A DNA stretch of 15,873 nucleotides from positions 1 to 15,873 of the forward strand of contig JAICQW010000024.1 of assembly GCA_025937665.1 (NCBI GenBank). Direction: 5' to 3'. The notes beneath the pieces are model-generated. The model did no database searches and was not told where the DNA came from. It saw only the letters and a program-made list of their open reading frames with translations. Within the stretch, counting starts at the first letter, position 1; every line of letters begins with the position of its first letter. This DNA comes from Nitrososphaeraceae archaeon (GTDB taxonomy: Archaea > Thermoproteota > Nitrososphaeria > Nitrososphaerales > Nitrososphaeraceae). The translations under genes were made by a program, and so were the position numbers. Below, one piece after another: positions 1 through 5,869 of the stretch.

Positions 1-67
1 ACCATTTCCAGACGATATTTAAATCGTAAAAATTTGAGACATATGTTGGTATACATTTCCTCAAGGA

Positions 68-427
68 TCAGTCTTTATTCTTATCAGTAACATCAGCTGT
101 TGTCACTTTTTTATGTTGTTTACCTTTCCTGGTATCATCAATTTTATCATAATTGGCTTCGTATCCGGCACAACAACCATGAGGAGCGATCACGTTAGAT
201 TCGTTACCCATTACATCGGGTCCTTCATTTTTAACGAGCATGCATTTTCCTCCATCTGCGTTTATCCAGTAGATGCAGTTATAACAAAAGTAACTCTGTC
301 GTAAATTTGAATTTGCGAATTTGTCGTATTCAACATATGAGGCCTTCAGTTTACTAAATTTTTCAAATTTGCTCAAGTTATCAACGGCTCCAACCGCTTC
401 TTTTATTTTTCTACCTAGGTCTACCAT
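68..427 (-). CDS. Four-cysteine small protein, HiPIP-like cysteine pattern (downstream paralogue)
   Basis: A 119-residue protein of unknown function. Residues 46-88 carry C48-x2-C51-x10-C62, then a GPDVxGxES block and PHGCC (C85, C86). This order (CxxC followed by aromatics, a lone Cys, then G-x-C) resembles high-potential iron-sulfur proteins, although the last spacing is longer than in classical HiPIPs. The tail from about residue 95 is charged and Lys-rich. It is paralogous to the gene just upstream on the same strand, which shares YFCYxCxY, GPDVxGxES and IAPHGxC. The ATG at 427 follows an AGGTGA Shine-Dalgarno that overlaps the upstream stop region, so the two genes are probably translated from one transcript. 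No signal peptide is evident. The metal or Fe-S binding role is inference; zinc is an alternative. That it is a gene is fairly sure because the motif is conserved between the paralogues. Confidence 0.72.
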   Translation of the reverse strand: MVDLGRKIKEAVGAVDNLSKFEKFSKLKASYVEYDKFANSNLRQSYFCYNCIYWINADGGKCMLVKNEGPDVMGNESNVIAPHGCCAGYEANYDKIDDTRKGKQHKKVTTADVTDKNKD

Positions 428-436
428 CTATTTCAC

Positions 437-697
437 CTAATGAGTTTTGTTCTCGTCTGGTGTCCATAACGTGCAAATACCATGTGGGGCAATGGTTCCG
501 CTTTCTTTACCATTTACATCAGGGCCTTGCTGTCTAACAATTGCACAATCGTCATCCTCTATAAAATACAAACAATCATAACAAAAGTAACCAGTGTTTA
601 GGTCAGACTTTTCAAAATTCTCAAGTTCCAAGTACCCAGAAGTTGCCTTGGATAATTTCGGGTAGTTCTTATTCTTGGGAATATTCTTTGATGACAT
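437..697 (-). CDS. Four-cysteine small protein, HiPIP-like cysteine pattern (upstream paralogue)
   Basis: An 86-residue protein when started at the ATG at 697. An in-frame ATG at 754 would add 19 unusual residues with three extra cysteines. The 697 start is preferred because a TATA-like box lies about 25 bases upstream, as expected for a leaderless archaeal mRNA. From M1 the cysteines are C39-x2-C42-x8-C51-x23-C75, followed by TLW. The shared blocks with the downstream paralogue are YFCYxCxYxxxxxxC, GPDVxGxES and IAPHGxC. The pattern recalls HiPIP (CxxCxYF, C, GxC-aromatic), so a single [4Fe-4S] or zinc site is the obvious guess, but this is inference. Its stop lies 9 bases before the paralogue's start, making a tight two-gene operon. 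Confidence 0.72.
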   Translation of the reverse strand: MSSKNIPKNKNYPKLSKATSGYLELENFEKSDLNTGYFCYDCLYFIEDDDCAIVRQQGPDVNGKESGTIAPHGICTLWTPDENKTH

Positions 698-714
698 ACA
701 ATGAATAATGCAAC

Positions 715-727
715 ATTTTATTTTAAG
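715..727 (-). promoter_or_regulatory. TATA-like promoter of the four-cysteine gene pair
   Basis: Read on the minus strand this is CTTAAAATAAAA, centred about 25 bases before the ATG at 697. That spacing fits an archaeal TATA box driving a leaderless transcript, and it supports 697 over 754 as the start. Confidence 0.4.
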
Positions 728-878
728 ATGCAAAACATCAGATATTATCAACAACCTTGCAAGTTAATATTGTAAATAATTTCAAAATTATGCGATCAAA
801 AAATACAGAAGATGATAAAGTGGAAAATCGGAGATGACGGTTAATATTATTAAGTTTAGTGTGCATCTGTGAAATAGT

Positions 879-1364
879 ATGGCAGACCAAGAAATGATAC
901 AAGAAAAAATAGGCGAAGCGTTGGGATTGGAGAAAGCAGCACAGAAGGCTGTTGCAGAGTTGGATTCAAGAGGTCTTTTGAAGCCCGAACATGTTAAGAA
1001 GTTATCCGGTATGAAGGATGAAGCTAGGAAACAAGAAGAAGAAATGCGAAGGTTAGTGGAAGATCTCGTTGAAAGTGAGGGCTTTGACCAACAGACAATC
1101 GAAGATAAGGCGGAAGAAACGGCGGAAAAGGCCTCAAAAATAATGGAAACCTATCTAGGAGACCAACCTGATACGCAAGAGGCTCTCGAGTTTCTTTGTT
1201 TAGCCGAAGGCGGTGAAGTTACGCATTATGAAGTTCTGGCTAGTGTCGCAAAAGATGTGAAGAATAAAAAATTTGGAACAAAAGTTAGAGCCATTCTAAA
1301 GGAAGAAAACAGACATTTAGCATTGTGTACGAAACTTGCGAAAACTAACGCCGCTTCTAAATAA
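879..1364 (+). CDS. Ferritin-like four-helix protein
   Basis: A 161-residue, almost entirely helical, charged protein. The C-terminal half has two spaced E-x2-H motifs, E113-x2-H116 (with E110 just before) and E143-x2-H146. This is how ferritin-like and rubrerythrin-like proteins hold a di-iron or di-manganese site. The N-terminal half offers Glu residues in its first helices (E13, E18) as possible partners. The likely role is metal-dependent oxidation, peroxide handling or iron binding in the cytoplasm. A manganese catalase, another ferritin-fold enzyme, is encoded 350 bases downstream, suggesting an oxidative-stress group. The ATG at 879 follows a TTAATATTATTA box about 33 bases upstream. 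The fold is inferred from the motifs; the family was not identified precisely. Confidence 0.65.
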   Translation: MADQEMIQEKIGEALGLEKAAQKAVAELDSRGLLKPEHVKKLSGMKDEARKQEEEMRRLVEDLVESEGFDQQTIEDKAEETAEKASKIMETYLGDQPDTQEALEFLCLAEGGEVTHYEVLASVAKDVKNKKFGTKVRAILKEENRHLALCTKLAKTNAASK

Positions 1365-1440
1365 CCTTGCGTTGCAGTGAATCCAGAATTAATAATCAGG
1401 TTTGATACCTTCTTATCCTTTGTTGCAGTATGTTATTCCA

Positions 1441-1608
1441 ATGAGTGAAACAGAAGACGATAGCAGCGGACTTGAAGAGGCACAGAAAAATCAGAAAAAA
1501 GCCGGAGCGGCTGAAAATGATCCTGAGACGACTGGACCTGCTGAAAACTTAAGGGAAGAGGCAGCAGAAGCAGTCGACGAGGATAGCGATGAAAAAGATT
1601 CGGTCTAA
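1441..1608 (+). CDS. Small acidic, probably disordered protein
   Basis: A 55-residue protein made mostly of E, D, A, K, S and N, with almost no hydrophobic residues after the start, so it is probably unfolded alone. The reading frame is open from a TTG at 1402, but the ATG at 1441 is preferred because the extra residues are hydrophobic and unlike the rest. A T8 tract just after the stop (about 1613-1620) could act as an archaeal terminator. Two other very hydrophilic small proteins in this window (starts at 4671 and 5771 on the minus strand) have similar composition. A hydrophilin-like protective role is conceivable but not shown. Confidence 0.55.
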   Translation: MSETEDDSSGLEEAQKNQKKAGAAENDPETTGPAENLREEAAEAVDEDSDEKDSV

Positions 1609-1612
1609 TCTC

Positions 1613-1620
1613 TTTTTTTT
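1613..1620 (+). terminator. T8 tract after the acidic protein gene
   Basis: A run of eight T begins shortly after the TAA of the acidic gene. Archaeal RNA polymerase terminates at such T tracts without needing a hairpin. Confidence 0.35.
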
Positions 1621-1713
1621 AATTATCAACTGTGTTACCAGTACTGTTATTAGTAAAGCAAGTCACGAAATTATTCCACAGACATAGATAAACTTTGTTA
1701 TGCAACGAATATT

Positions 1714-2586
1714 ATGTTTATTTCAGTAAACCAACTCGCAAATGAGTTGCCAAAGGACAAACCAGATAATTTTGCCGCTAATGCTCTACAAGAAGGATTA
1801 GGAGGACAATTTGGTGAAATGCGAACGATGATGCAATATTTATTTCAAAATTTTAACTTTAGAGGTACCGCAACGCCCTATCGAGATTTAATCAAGAGTG
1901 TAGCATCAGAAGAGATAGGGCATGTAGAACTCATTTCTACTACCATTGGGATGTTACTTGACGGCTCCACGAACTCAGAGGCCCCAAATAAACTACCATT
2001 GAATATTGCACTTGAAGCGGGCAATATTCATCATTTCCTAGTTGCATCACAGGGAGCGATGCCAGTTGATTCCGCCGGTAATCCGTGGTCGGGTTCTTAT
2101 GTATACAATAGTGGTAACTTAGTGTTGGATCTTCTCTATAATCTTATGCTTGAATGCACGGGTAGACTTCAGAAATGTCGTTTGTATGCTATGAGTGATA
2201 ACAAGTCATTTCGTGCAACAGTTTCATATCTCATTGTCAGAGATTTAGCTCACGAGAAGGTATTCGCCAAAGCACTAGAATCACTTGGAGTTGACTGGGC
2301 TAATACACTCCCGATACCGAAAACTGACACTTCTAAAATGCCGGAGGTCAAGAAACTTGAAGATAAAAATCTGCATAATCAACAGTGGAGCTTCACCAAT
2401 GAACAGACCGGACTATCAGAAATATTCATTGGATCTTCTCCATTCGGCGATGGCGAATTAGAGGCACTGGACGGTCTTCCAGAAGGATTCGATATTCCGC
2501 AAATGCCAGAAGCCCCGCAGGAATATGCTCCGGGTTTAGATACAGTCCTAAAAGAAAAAGCCATTTCAAAAAACAAAACCAAGTAA
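1714..2586 (+). CDS. Manganese catalase
   Basis: A 290-residue non-haem catalase (2 H2O2 to O2 and water) of the ferritin-fold dimanganese family. The metal ligands match Lactobacillus Mn-catalase almost position for position: E35 (in GGQFGEM), E67 and H70 (in SEEIGH), E147 and H180 (in RDLAHEKVF). Other family blocks are the N-terminal QEGLGGQFGEMRTMMQYLFQ, the PWSGSYV segment near 124-130 and RLYAMSDN near 156-163. The length is normal for the family and the C-terminal 60 residues are the usual loose Pro/Gly-rich tail. The protein is cytoplasmic, with no signal peptide. It lies downstream of a ferritin-like gene and an acidic small gene on the same strand, each with its own intergenic space, so co-transcription is uncertain. 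The function is well supported by motif; in vivo metal use is family knowledge. Confidence 0.95.
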   Translation: MFISVNQLANELPKDKPDNFAANALQEGLGGQFGEMRTMMQYLFQNFNFRGTATPYRDLIKSVASEEIGHVELISTTIGMLLDGSTNSEAPNKLPLNIALEAGNIHHFLVASQGAMPVDSAGNPWSGSYVYNSGNLVLDLLYNLMLECTGRLQKCRLYAMSDNKSFRATVSYLIVRDLAHEKVFAKALESLGVDWANTLPIPKTDTSKMPEVKKLEDKNLHNQQWSFTNEQTGLSEIFIGSSPFGDGELEALDGLPEGFDIPQMPEAPQEYAPGLDTVLKEKAISKNKTK

Positions 2587-2740
2587 TTGAACATACCCAC
2601 AATGTCAGATGATTTTCTAAGTCTAGCGAATTTAATCACCACCCATGATTAGCAAACCAACTTAGACCTGAGGGTTCACGGTATATCTTTACGATCAATA
2701 TAGATGAAAGATTTTTCATGTAGTTCTGCTAATATCCAAC

Positions 2741-3049
2741 ATGGTGTTTGGGATTGAGGATAAAATTAAGGACAGGACTCTCGAAGAGATTCTGAAAACT
2801 TTCGATAGAATTGTCCAAAATCCTGATGACCTTGAACACTGGACTATGTCAATAGAAACTGCTGCAAAAGATATGGGCGATTATAAGAGGGATAAGATCG
2901 ATTTCGAGTATTATCCTGATGAGAGAGTTATGAAATTTTTTGTAAAGGACTCTAAATCAAGGGATGATTTAGTCAAGTCGGTAGAAGTTCATCTTCCATT
3001 GATTCCCGAGTCACTTCAAGGTTTCTTCAGAATATTCAAATATAATTAA
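2741..3049 (+). CDS. Conserved-looking hypothetical protein
   Basis: A 102-residue protein I do not recognise. It begins with a helical stretch (about 1-25, charged and amphipathic), has a mixed centre with NPDDLEHW, and ends in a beta-like segment (VMKFFVKD, VEVHLPLIPESLQGFF). No cysteines, membrane segments or signal peptide are present. The start at 2741 (ATGGTGTTTGGG) has no clear Shine-Dalgarno. It stands alone between the catalase gene and a divergent microprotein. The balanced amino-acid composition argues for a real gene; the function is unknown. Confidence 0.6.
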   Translation: MVFGIEDKIKDRTLEEILKTFDRIVQNPDDLEHWTMSIETAAKDMGDYKRDKIDFEYYPDERVMKFFVKDSKSRDDLVKSVEVHLPLIPESLQGFFRIFKYN

Positions 3050-3099
3050 AAGAAAGTAAAATTCAATAAATAGGAAAAACTCGTCTGATCCCGATGTTA

Positions 3100-3234
3100 C
3101 TAATCGGAGCCATATTGCAAGAGTGTTGTTCTAAATCTCATACAAGGGCATAAATCGTTGTGACATTTAGAACCATCGGGACTATGTTCATGTTTTTTGT
3201 GCCCACAACTAAGGCAGATATCATGTAACTGCAT
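3100..3234 (-). CDS. 44-residue Cys/His-rich zinc-binding microprotein
   Basis: A short gene starting at the ATG at 3234 and ending at TAG 3100-3102. The protein holds C7-x2-C10-G-H12, then H15 and H17 (HEH), C24, C29-x-C31 and a C-terminal RFR segment. This arrangement (CxxCGH...HEH...C...CxC-x-x-F) recurs in the 40-residue protein at 6325-6447, so the two seem to be relatives. Binding of one or two zinc ions is the natural inference. A TATA-like box read on this strand as TTATAAATTTTTT sits about 24 bases before the ATG, consistent with a leaderless mRNA. The gene diverges from repeat copy 1, and the same A/T box lies between them. The molecular role is unknown. Confidence 0.55.
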   Translation of the reverse strand: MQLHDICLSCGHKKHEHSPDGSKCHNDLCPCMRFRTTLLQYGSD

Positions 3235-3270
3235 AAGATATAGTAGTCCAAAAAATTTATAACGGTTCAA

Positions 3271-3390
3271 AACCTGACAGGAGGGATAATTGCAAACGTA
3301 TCCGTTTACAAGTATTCCACGACACTACAGAAAAACCTCCCGTCAGTGAATCCTTATATTGTTAGCGTTGAAATATTATAAAAAATTTAT
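3271..3390 (+). repeat. Structured repeat element, copy 1
   Basis: The outer arms are 3274-3284 (CTGACAGGAGG) and 3336-3346 (CCTCCCGTCAG), 10 of 11 positions paired. Between them is an inner hairpin at 3290-3311 (TTGCAAACG / CGTTTACAA with one mismatch), then the conserved AAGTATTCCACGAC block. A downstream box TATAAAAAATTTAT lies at 3377-3390. The left arm contains a perfect AGGAGG Shine-Dalgarno and the right arm a CCTCC that would mask it. Five bases after AGGAGG a TTG opens a 19-codon frame (3290-3349). Strand, transcription and function are unknown; it could be a small RNA, a masked leader peptide or a non-autonomous mobile element. No gene lies between here and 3606. Confidence 0.7.
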
Positions 3391-3606
3391 GTCTCCAATC
3401 GGTCTAAAATGATCACAACTGATATGAAACTTTGTATATGATCAAAGTAATATTTGATTTCCATTTTATGTGGGTCTCTTTTTAGAAAACATTAAACAAC
3501 TAAAATCAAAACTGGAATATTTCTACTAAATAAAGAGATAAAACGAAAAGTACTAATCGAATATATAATTACTACATTTAATAAATAGAATCCAATAATT
3601 CTAAAG

Positions 3607-3900
3607 ATGGTTGCGGGTGTTTTCGAAGAGTTACTTATTGCTGATAATAAACTACTAAAAGAACTCGAAAACCCTGGCGGTTATAACAATATACTGGATA
3701 ATTTCGCTAAACGAGTTAACTTGTACAAAGATTTCGCTGAGAAGGAACATAACCCAATAATTAAGGCAATAATTGAAGCCAGGAAGTCAGTGGTAATGAG
3801 TGATATGGACCTACTTGCCACACAATATGAAATACAATCCAATATTGCAAAAATTATTTCTCGACTGGATGCTCTTGAGGAAAATATCTCTCGTACTTAA
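3607..3900 (+). CDS. Hypothetical helical protein
   Basis: A 97-residue protein predicted by eye to be nearly all helix, with long amphipathic runs (VFEELLIADNKLLKEL near the N-terminus; a C-terminal IAKIISRLDALEENI with coiled-coil character). It has no cysteines, no membrane segments and no motif I recognise. The centre has EKEHNP and a hydrophobic IIKAIIEAR run. It starts at the ATG at 3607. Its 3' end is overlapped on the opposite strand by a candidate 41-residue gene. The function is unknown; helical bundle proteins of this size are common in thaumarchaeal accessory regions. Confidence 0.6.
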   Translation: MVAGVFEELLIADNKLLKELENPGGYNNILDNFAKRVNLYKDFAEKEHNPIIKAIIEARKSVVMSDMDLLATQYEIQSNIAKIISRLDALEENISRT

Positions 3901-3979
3901 GACCGAAAGTCTTCATAATTATTCTGTCATTTTCCTTCTTAATTTCTTCAATATCTGCGCTCTCAGTGGTTTCGGTCAT
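3854..3979 (-). CDS. Candidate 41-residue charged protein, convergent overlap
   Basis: A possible short gene from the ATG at 3979. The frame is open to 4045, but the upstream part is hydrophobic and unlike the rest. The product is charged (TETTESADIEEIKKEND) and ends in EHPVEK, with no known domain. Its last 47 bases overlap the end of the opposite-strand gene at 3607-3900. Composition is protein-like, but there is no clear Shine-Dalgarno or TATA box, so confidence is modest. Confidence 0.35.
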   Translation of the reverse strand: MTETTESADIEEIKKENDRIIMKTFGLKYERYFPQEHPVEK

Positions 3980-4022
3980 TCTAGTAATGTGACCTTCAAA
4001 CAATAATAATGGGTAAAACAAG

Positions 4023-4061
4023 CAGGCAGGATTTATCAGGTCCAAGATAAATCCCTACCTG
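4023..4061. other. Strong intergenic hairpin
   Basis: CAGG (4023-4026) and GGATTTATC (4029-4037) pair with GATAAATCC (4046-4054) and CCTG (4058-4061). The internal loop is CA/CTA and the apical loop 8 bases. No T tract follows on either strand, so a classical terminator is less likely than a structured RNA or a protein-binding palindrome. Confidence 0.45.
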
Positions 4062-4095
4062 AATGAACATACTCTACAGTAGTAATATCCAATGA

Positions 4096-4157
4096 AAATA
4101 AATTATAATAATGTATACCGATGGGGTGGGACTCTGAATTCTATGAGGGCCCCATCG
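4096..4157 (+). other. A/T promoter-like box followed by inverted repeat
   Basis: The string AATAAATTATAATAA at about 4098-4112 also occurs just before repeat copy 2 (5369-5383). It is followed by an 8-base perfect inverted repeat, CGATGGGG (4119-4126) and CCCCATCG (4150-4157), with a 23-base spacer. The layout (same A/T box, then a stem) parallels the hairpin at 7755. I see no convincing gene between 4062 and 4251. Confidence 0.35.
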
Positions 4158-4251
4158 TCGGTTATATGGTGAGTTCGTTTGTGTTAATAATACATGGGCA
4201 ACATATTATAAAAATTAAGTTTGTGTATGACGATCAAACAAAACATGATTA

Positions 4252-4671
4252 CTATGTTTCCGTCATTCCTTTTTTACGGAACTTTTCTTTAGCCTCTGCA
4301 CTATCTGTGCCTGCCTGCCCTTCTTCTGTAATTCCGGTATCCTGATCTCTACTAACGGCAGTTGGTTCATGAGATGCCATATCGTCGGGATTCATTGGTT
4401 CCATTCCTTCCTTTACATCATATTCGATATTTTCCCTCACTTTATATGAACGCGAAGGATCGGACTCTGTTACCTCTCTTGCGGTTTCGACTTCTTTAAC
4501 ATCTTCTGCAGTGTCTTCAACTCTTTCTTTATTTACTTCAACTACTTTCTTAACTCCTTCTACAGTGCCCCCCACTACATCTACAGCGCCCCCCACTACA
4601 TCTGCACTGCCAACGACTACTTTCTTAAAGCCCTTTTTTATTTTATCAAAAGGTTTTTCTTCTTCGGCCAT
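4252..4671 (-). CDS. Hydrophilic amphipathic-repeat protein (LEA/hydrophilin-like)
   Basis: A 139-residue protein. Residues 1-20 are Lys-rich and basic; residues 24-44 are three seven-residue units (DVVGGAV, DVVGGTV, EGVKKVV). The remainder is strongly acidic and polar with no folded core apparent (Thr, Glu, Asp, Gly and Met rich). The heptad-like amphipathic region could associate with membranes, as in LEA-type or apolipoprotein-like helices; that is inference from composition. No cysteines, signal peptide or membrane span. The ATG at 4671 is certain enough, as the preceding bases contain stops. The DNA encoding the repeats is an almost exact 21-base tandem duplication. Likely a stress-related protein, but no family is assigned. 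Confidence 0.6.
   Translation of the reverse strand: MAEEEKPFDKIKKGFKKVVVGSADVVGGAVDVVGGTVEGVKKVVEVNKERVEDTAEDVKEVETAREVTESDPSRSYKVRENIEYDVKEGMEPMNPDDMASHEPTAVSRDQDTGITEEGQAGTDSAEAKEKFRKKGMTET
4562..4603. repeat. 21-base tandem duplication inside the hydrophilic protein gene
   Basis: Two consecutive 21-base units (4562-4582 and 4583-4603) differ at one base. A diverged third unit follows to about 4624. The period of seven codons keeps the frame and produces the DVVGG heptads. Confidence 0.8.
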
Positions 4672-4733
4672 GGTAGACTCACTACAATAAGTTATTTAAC
4701 GCTTCAATGAGGCCTTCAAGTTATGAAAAAATA

Positions 4734-5066
4734 CTATTTCTGGTAGCCCAACAAACTCCTTTCCCAATTCTTTTGTTGGTCTTTACATACTTGATAGAAT
4801 ATCCAATCCAGAATTCGTAATTCGCTATCTAAAATATCAGATTCAAATATAGAATCCTTCTTATTTATTTCCTGTATAGTTTCATTCATCCTAGATTCAA
4901 TAAGACTACAAATTTCCACGTTAGGATTTTTCATATTTTGAAGAACCCAATTAATTAATTCAATCCTTTTTTTAAGATCTCGTTTGTATGTAGATTCTTC
5001 TTGCGTGCGAGACAGCCAAATTTCTGAATCTTTTATTTCTTGCTGTAATACTTGATCTACAGTCAT
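4734..5066 (-). CDS. Hypothetical helical protein with a decayed second copy nearby
   Basis: A 110-residue, helix-rich, charged protein with no domain I recognise. A central segment contains INWVLQNMKNPNVEICSLIE and the C-terminal part reads LRILDWIFYQVCKDQQKNWE. That C-terminal part is found again, diverged and frameshifted, at 6144-6251, so the gene was duplicated at least once. The ATG at 5066 has an A/T-rich TTTTAAAT box 22-30 bases upstream, consistent with leaderless transcription. Two cysteines are present but not in a metal-binding pattern. Function unknown. Confidence 0.6.
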   Translation of the reverse strand: MTVDQVLQQEIKDSEIWLSRTQEESTYKRDLKKRIELINWVLQNMKNPNVEICSLIESRMNETIQEINKKDSIFESDILDSELRILDWIFYQVCKDQQKNWERSLLGYQK

Positions 5067-5177
5067 AAGATTAATTCTGCTAGTGGTGATTTAAAATAAA
5101 AGGGTTATCGTGGGGAGGGAGATATACGTGGATTTAATAATATTCGTATTTTACCCTAAAACTGATAAGCCATACAA

Positions 5178-5204
5178 CTTGGTGGGTCTCATTAGCCCGC
5201 CAGG
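5178..5204. other. GC-rich intergenic hairpin
   Basis: CTTGGTGGG (5178-5186) pairs with CCCGCCAGG (5196-5204), nine base pairs as RNA including G-U, with a 9-base loop. It stands out as GC-rich in an AT-rich intergenic stretch (5067-5247) where I see no convincing gene. It could lie downstream of, and stabilise or end, the minus-strand microprotein transcript. Confidence 0.4.
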
Positions 5205-5247
5205 AATGAAACAAGTGTATGTTTGTTTTAAAAGTACATTCATTTCT

Positions 5248-5343
5248 TTATTTCAACTCCTTTACAAGACAGCAACTGCATTCTAGCATGGCACATTCGT
5301 CACTATTCTTATGATTGCATATTTTGCAGTTACACTCTGTCAT
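5248..5343 (-). CDS. 31-residue cysteine-rich microprotein
   Basis: The product (ATG at 5343, stop at 5248-5250) is only 31 residues with seven cysteines: C4, C6, C9, C17, C22, C24 and C25, plus H11. The CxCxxCxH and CxCC clusters suggest zinc or copper binding, comparable in size to a metallothionein, though no family is identified. A strong Shine-Dalgarno, GGAGAGGAG, lies 7 bases before the ATG, and an AAATTATAA-type TATA box is centred about 34 bases upstream; together these make a short gene convincing despite its size. It diverges from repeat copy 2, as the microprotein at 3100-3234 diverges from copy 1. A role in metal buffering or as a zinc knuckle is inference. Confidence 0.6.
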   Translation of the reverse strand: MTECNCKICNHKNSDECAMLECSCCLVKELK

Positions 5344-5390
5344 CTTTTAACTCCTCTCCTTGTTAGTCAATAAATTATAATAAAGTTAAA

Positions 5391-5520
5391 ACCTGACAGG
5401 AGGGAGCAATTGCAAACCAATTCGTTCACAAGTATTCCACGACCCAACAGAAAATGCCCTCCTATCAGTCGGTGTTGAAGTTTTTTTAGTATCGCAAAAA
5501 CCATATAAAAAATTTACTTT
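5391..5520 (+). repeat. Structured repeat element, copy 2
   Basis: The arms are 5393-5403 (CTGACAGGAGG) and 5458-5468 (CCTCCTATCAG), 10 of 11 paired. The centre retains CAATTGCAAAC, ACAAGTATTCCACGAC and CAACAGAA. The downstream box ATATAAAAAATTTACTTT is at 5503-5520 and a T7 tract at 5481-5487 could end a transcript. AGGAGG is followed six bases later by TTG at 5410, opening 22 codons (5410-5478, ending in KCPPISRC). The A/T box AATAAATTATAATAA lies directly upstream. Copies 2 and 3 differ in that frame by several silent changes, so a peptide-coding role is possible. Confidence 0.72.
5481..5487 (+). terminator. T7 tract inside repeat copy 2
   Basis: Seven consecutive T lie 12 bases after the right arm of copy 2. 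In archaea this can suffice to end a transcript entering from the left. The other copies lack an equally long run. Confidence 0.3.
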
Positions 5521-5573
5521 GATTGTTTTTTAACAGCAGAATCCGCTAAGTTCGTAAATATTTCTTGTCTTTT

Positions 5574-5771
5574 TTAGTCCTCTTGTTTTGGCTCATTCTT
5601 TTTTCTTCTGTTATCATTTTCGTCTAATCTTGTTGACGCTGGAACTTCTTTGGATTCTCCGCCTACTGCATATCTACTGTAATCGGTATCTGTGTCCAGG
5701 CCTTCTTTTTCTGGGTTAGCCTTTTTTTTCTCCACTTTTGAGATTATGTTTGGGTCTTCGTCTTCTGCCAT
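5574..5771 (-). CDS. Small hydrophilic disordered protein
   Basis: A 65-residue protein from the ATG at 5771; the frame extends to 5840 with a hydrophobic stretch that does not fit the rest. It starts MAEDEDPNII and continues with Lys, Glu, Asp and Asn rich sequence containing DTDTDYSRYAVGG and ending RRKKNEPKQED. There are no cysteines and no recognisable domain, and disorder is expected. Its opening resembles that of the 139-residue hydrophilic protein (MAEEEKPF) only in being acidic. It is divergent from the small helical gene at 5870. A protective or nucleic-acid-associated role would be a guess. Confidence 0.5.
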   Translation of the reverse strand: MAEDEDPNIISKVEKKKANPEKEGLDTDTDYSRYAVGGESKEVPASTRLDENDNRRKKNEPKQED

Positions 5772-5869
5772 TAATTTAAAATGAACAACAAACAATAAGA
5801 ATATCTCGGAAGTTGAGGTTAAACGGTATATTGGCATCATTTTTTAACTTTGTTGCATACAATAGTGTA

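Noticed and set aside
113..304. 63-codon plus-strand frame
   Set aside because: It is wholly antisense to the four-cysteine protein gene.
2379..2642. 87-codon minus-strand frame
   Set aside because: It is antisense to the 3' end of the manganese catalase, with Ser/Pro-rich shadow composition.
3263..3274. GGTTCAAAACC resembling a tRNA T-arm
   Set aside because: No acceptor, D or anticodon arms surround it, and other copies of the repeat do not keep it.
4121..4345. 74-codon plus-strand frame
   Set aside because: Its second half is antisense to the hydrophilic 139-residue protein gene and its start lies in an inverted repeat.
5128..5286. 52-codon GTG frame with a GGGGAGGGAG upstream, product opening VDLIIFVFYPKTDKPYN
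   Set aside because: Tempting ribosome site and composition, but it crosses the hairpin at 5178-5204 and is antisense to the better supported Cys-rich microprotein.
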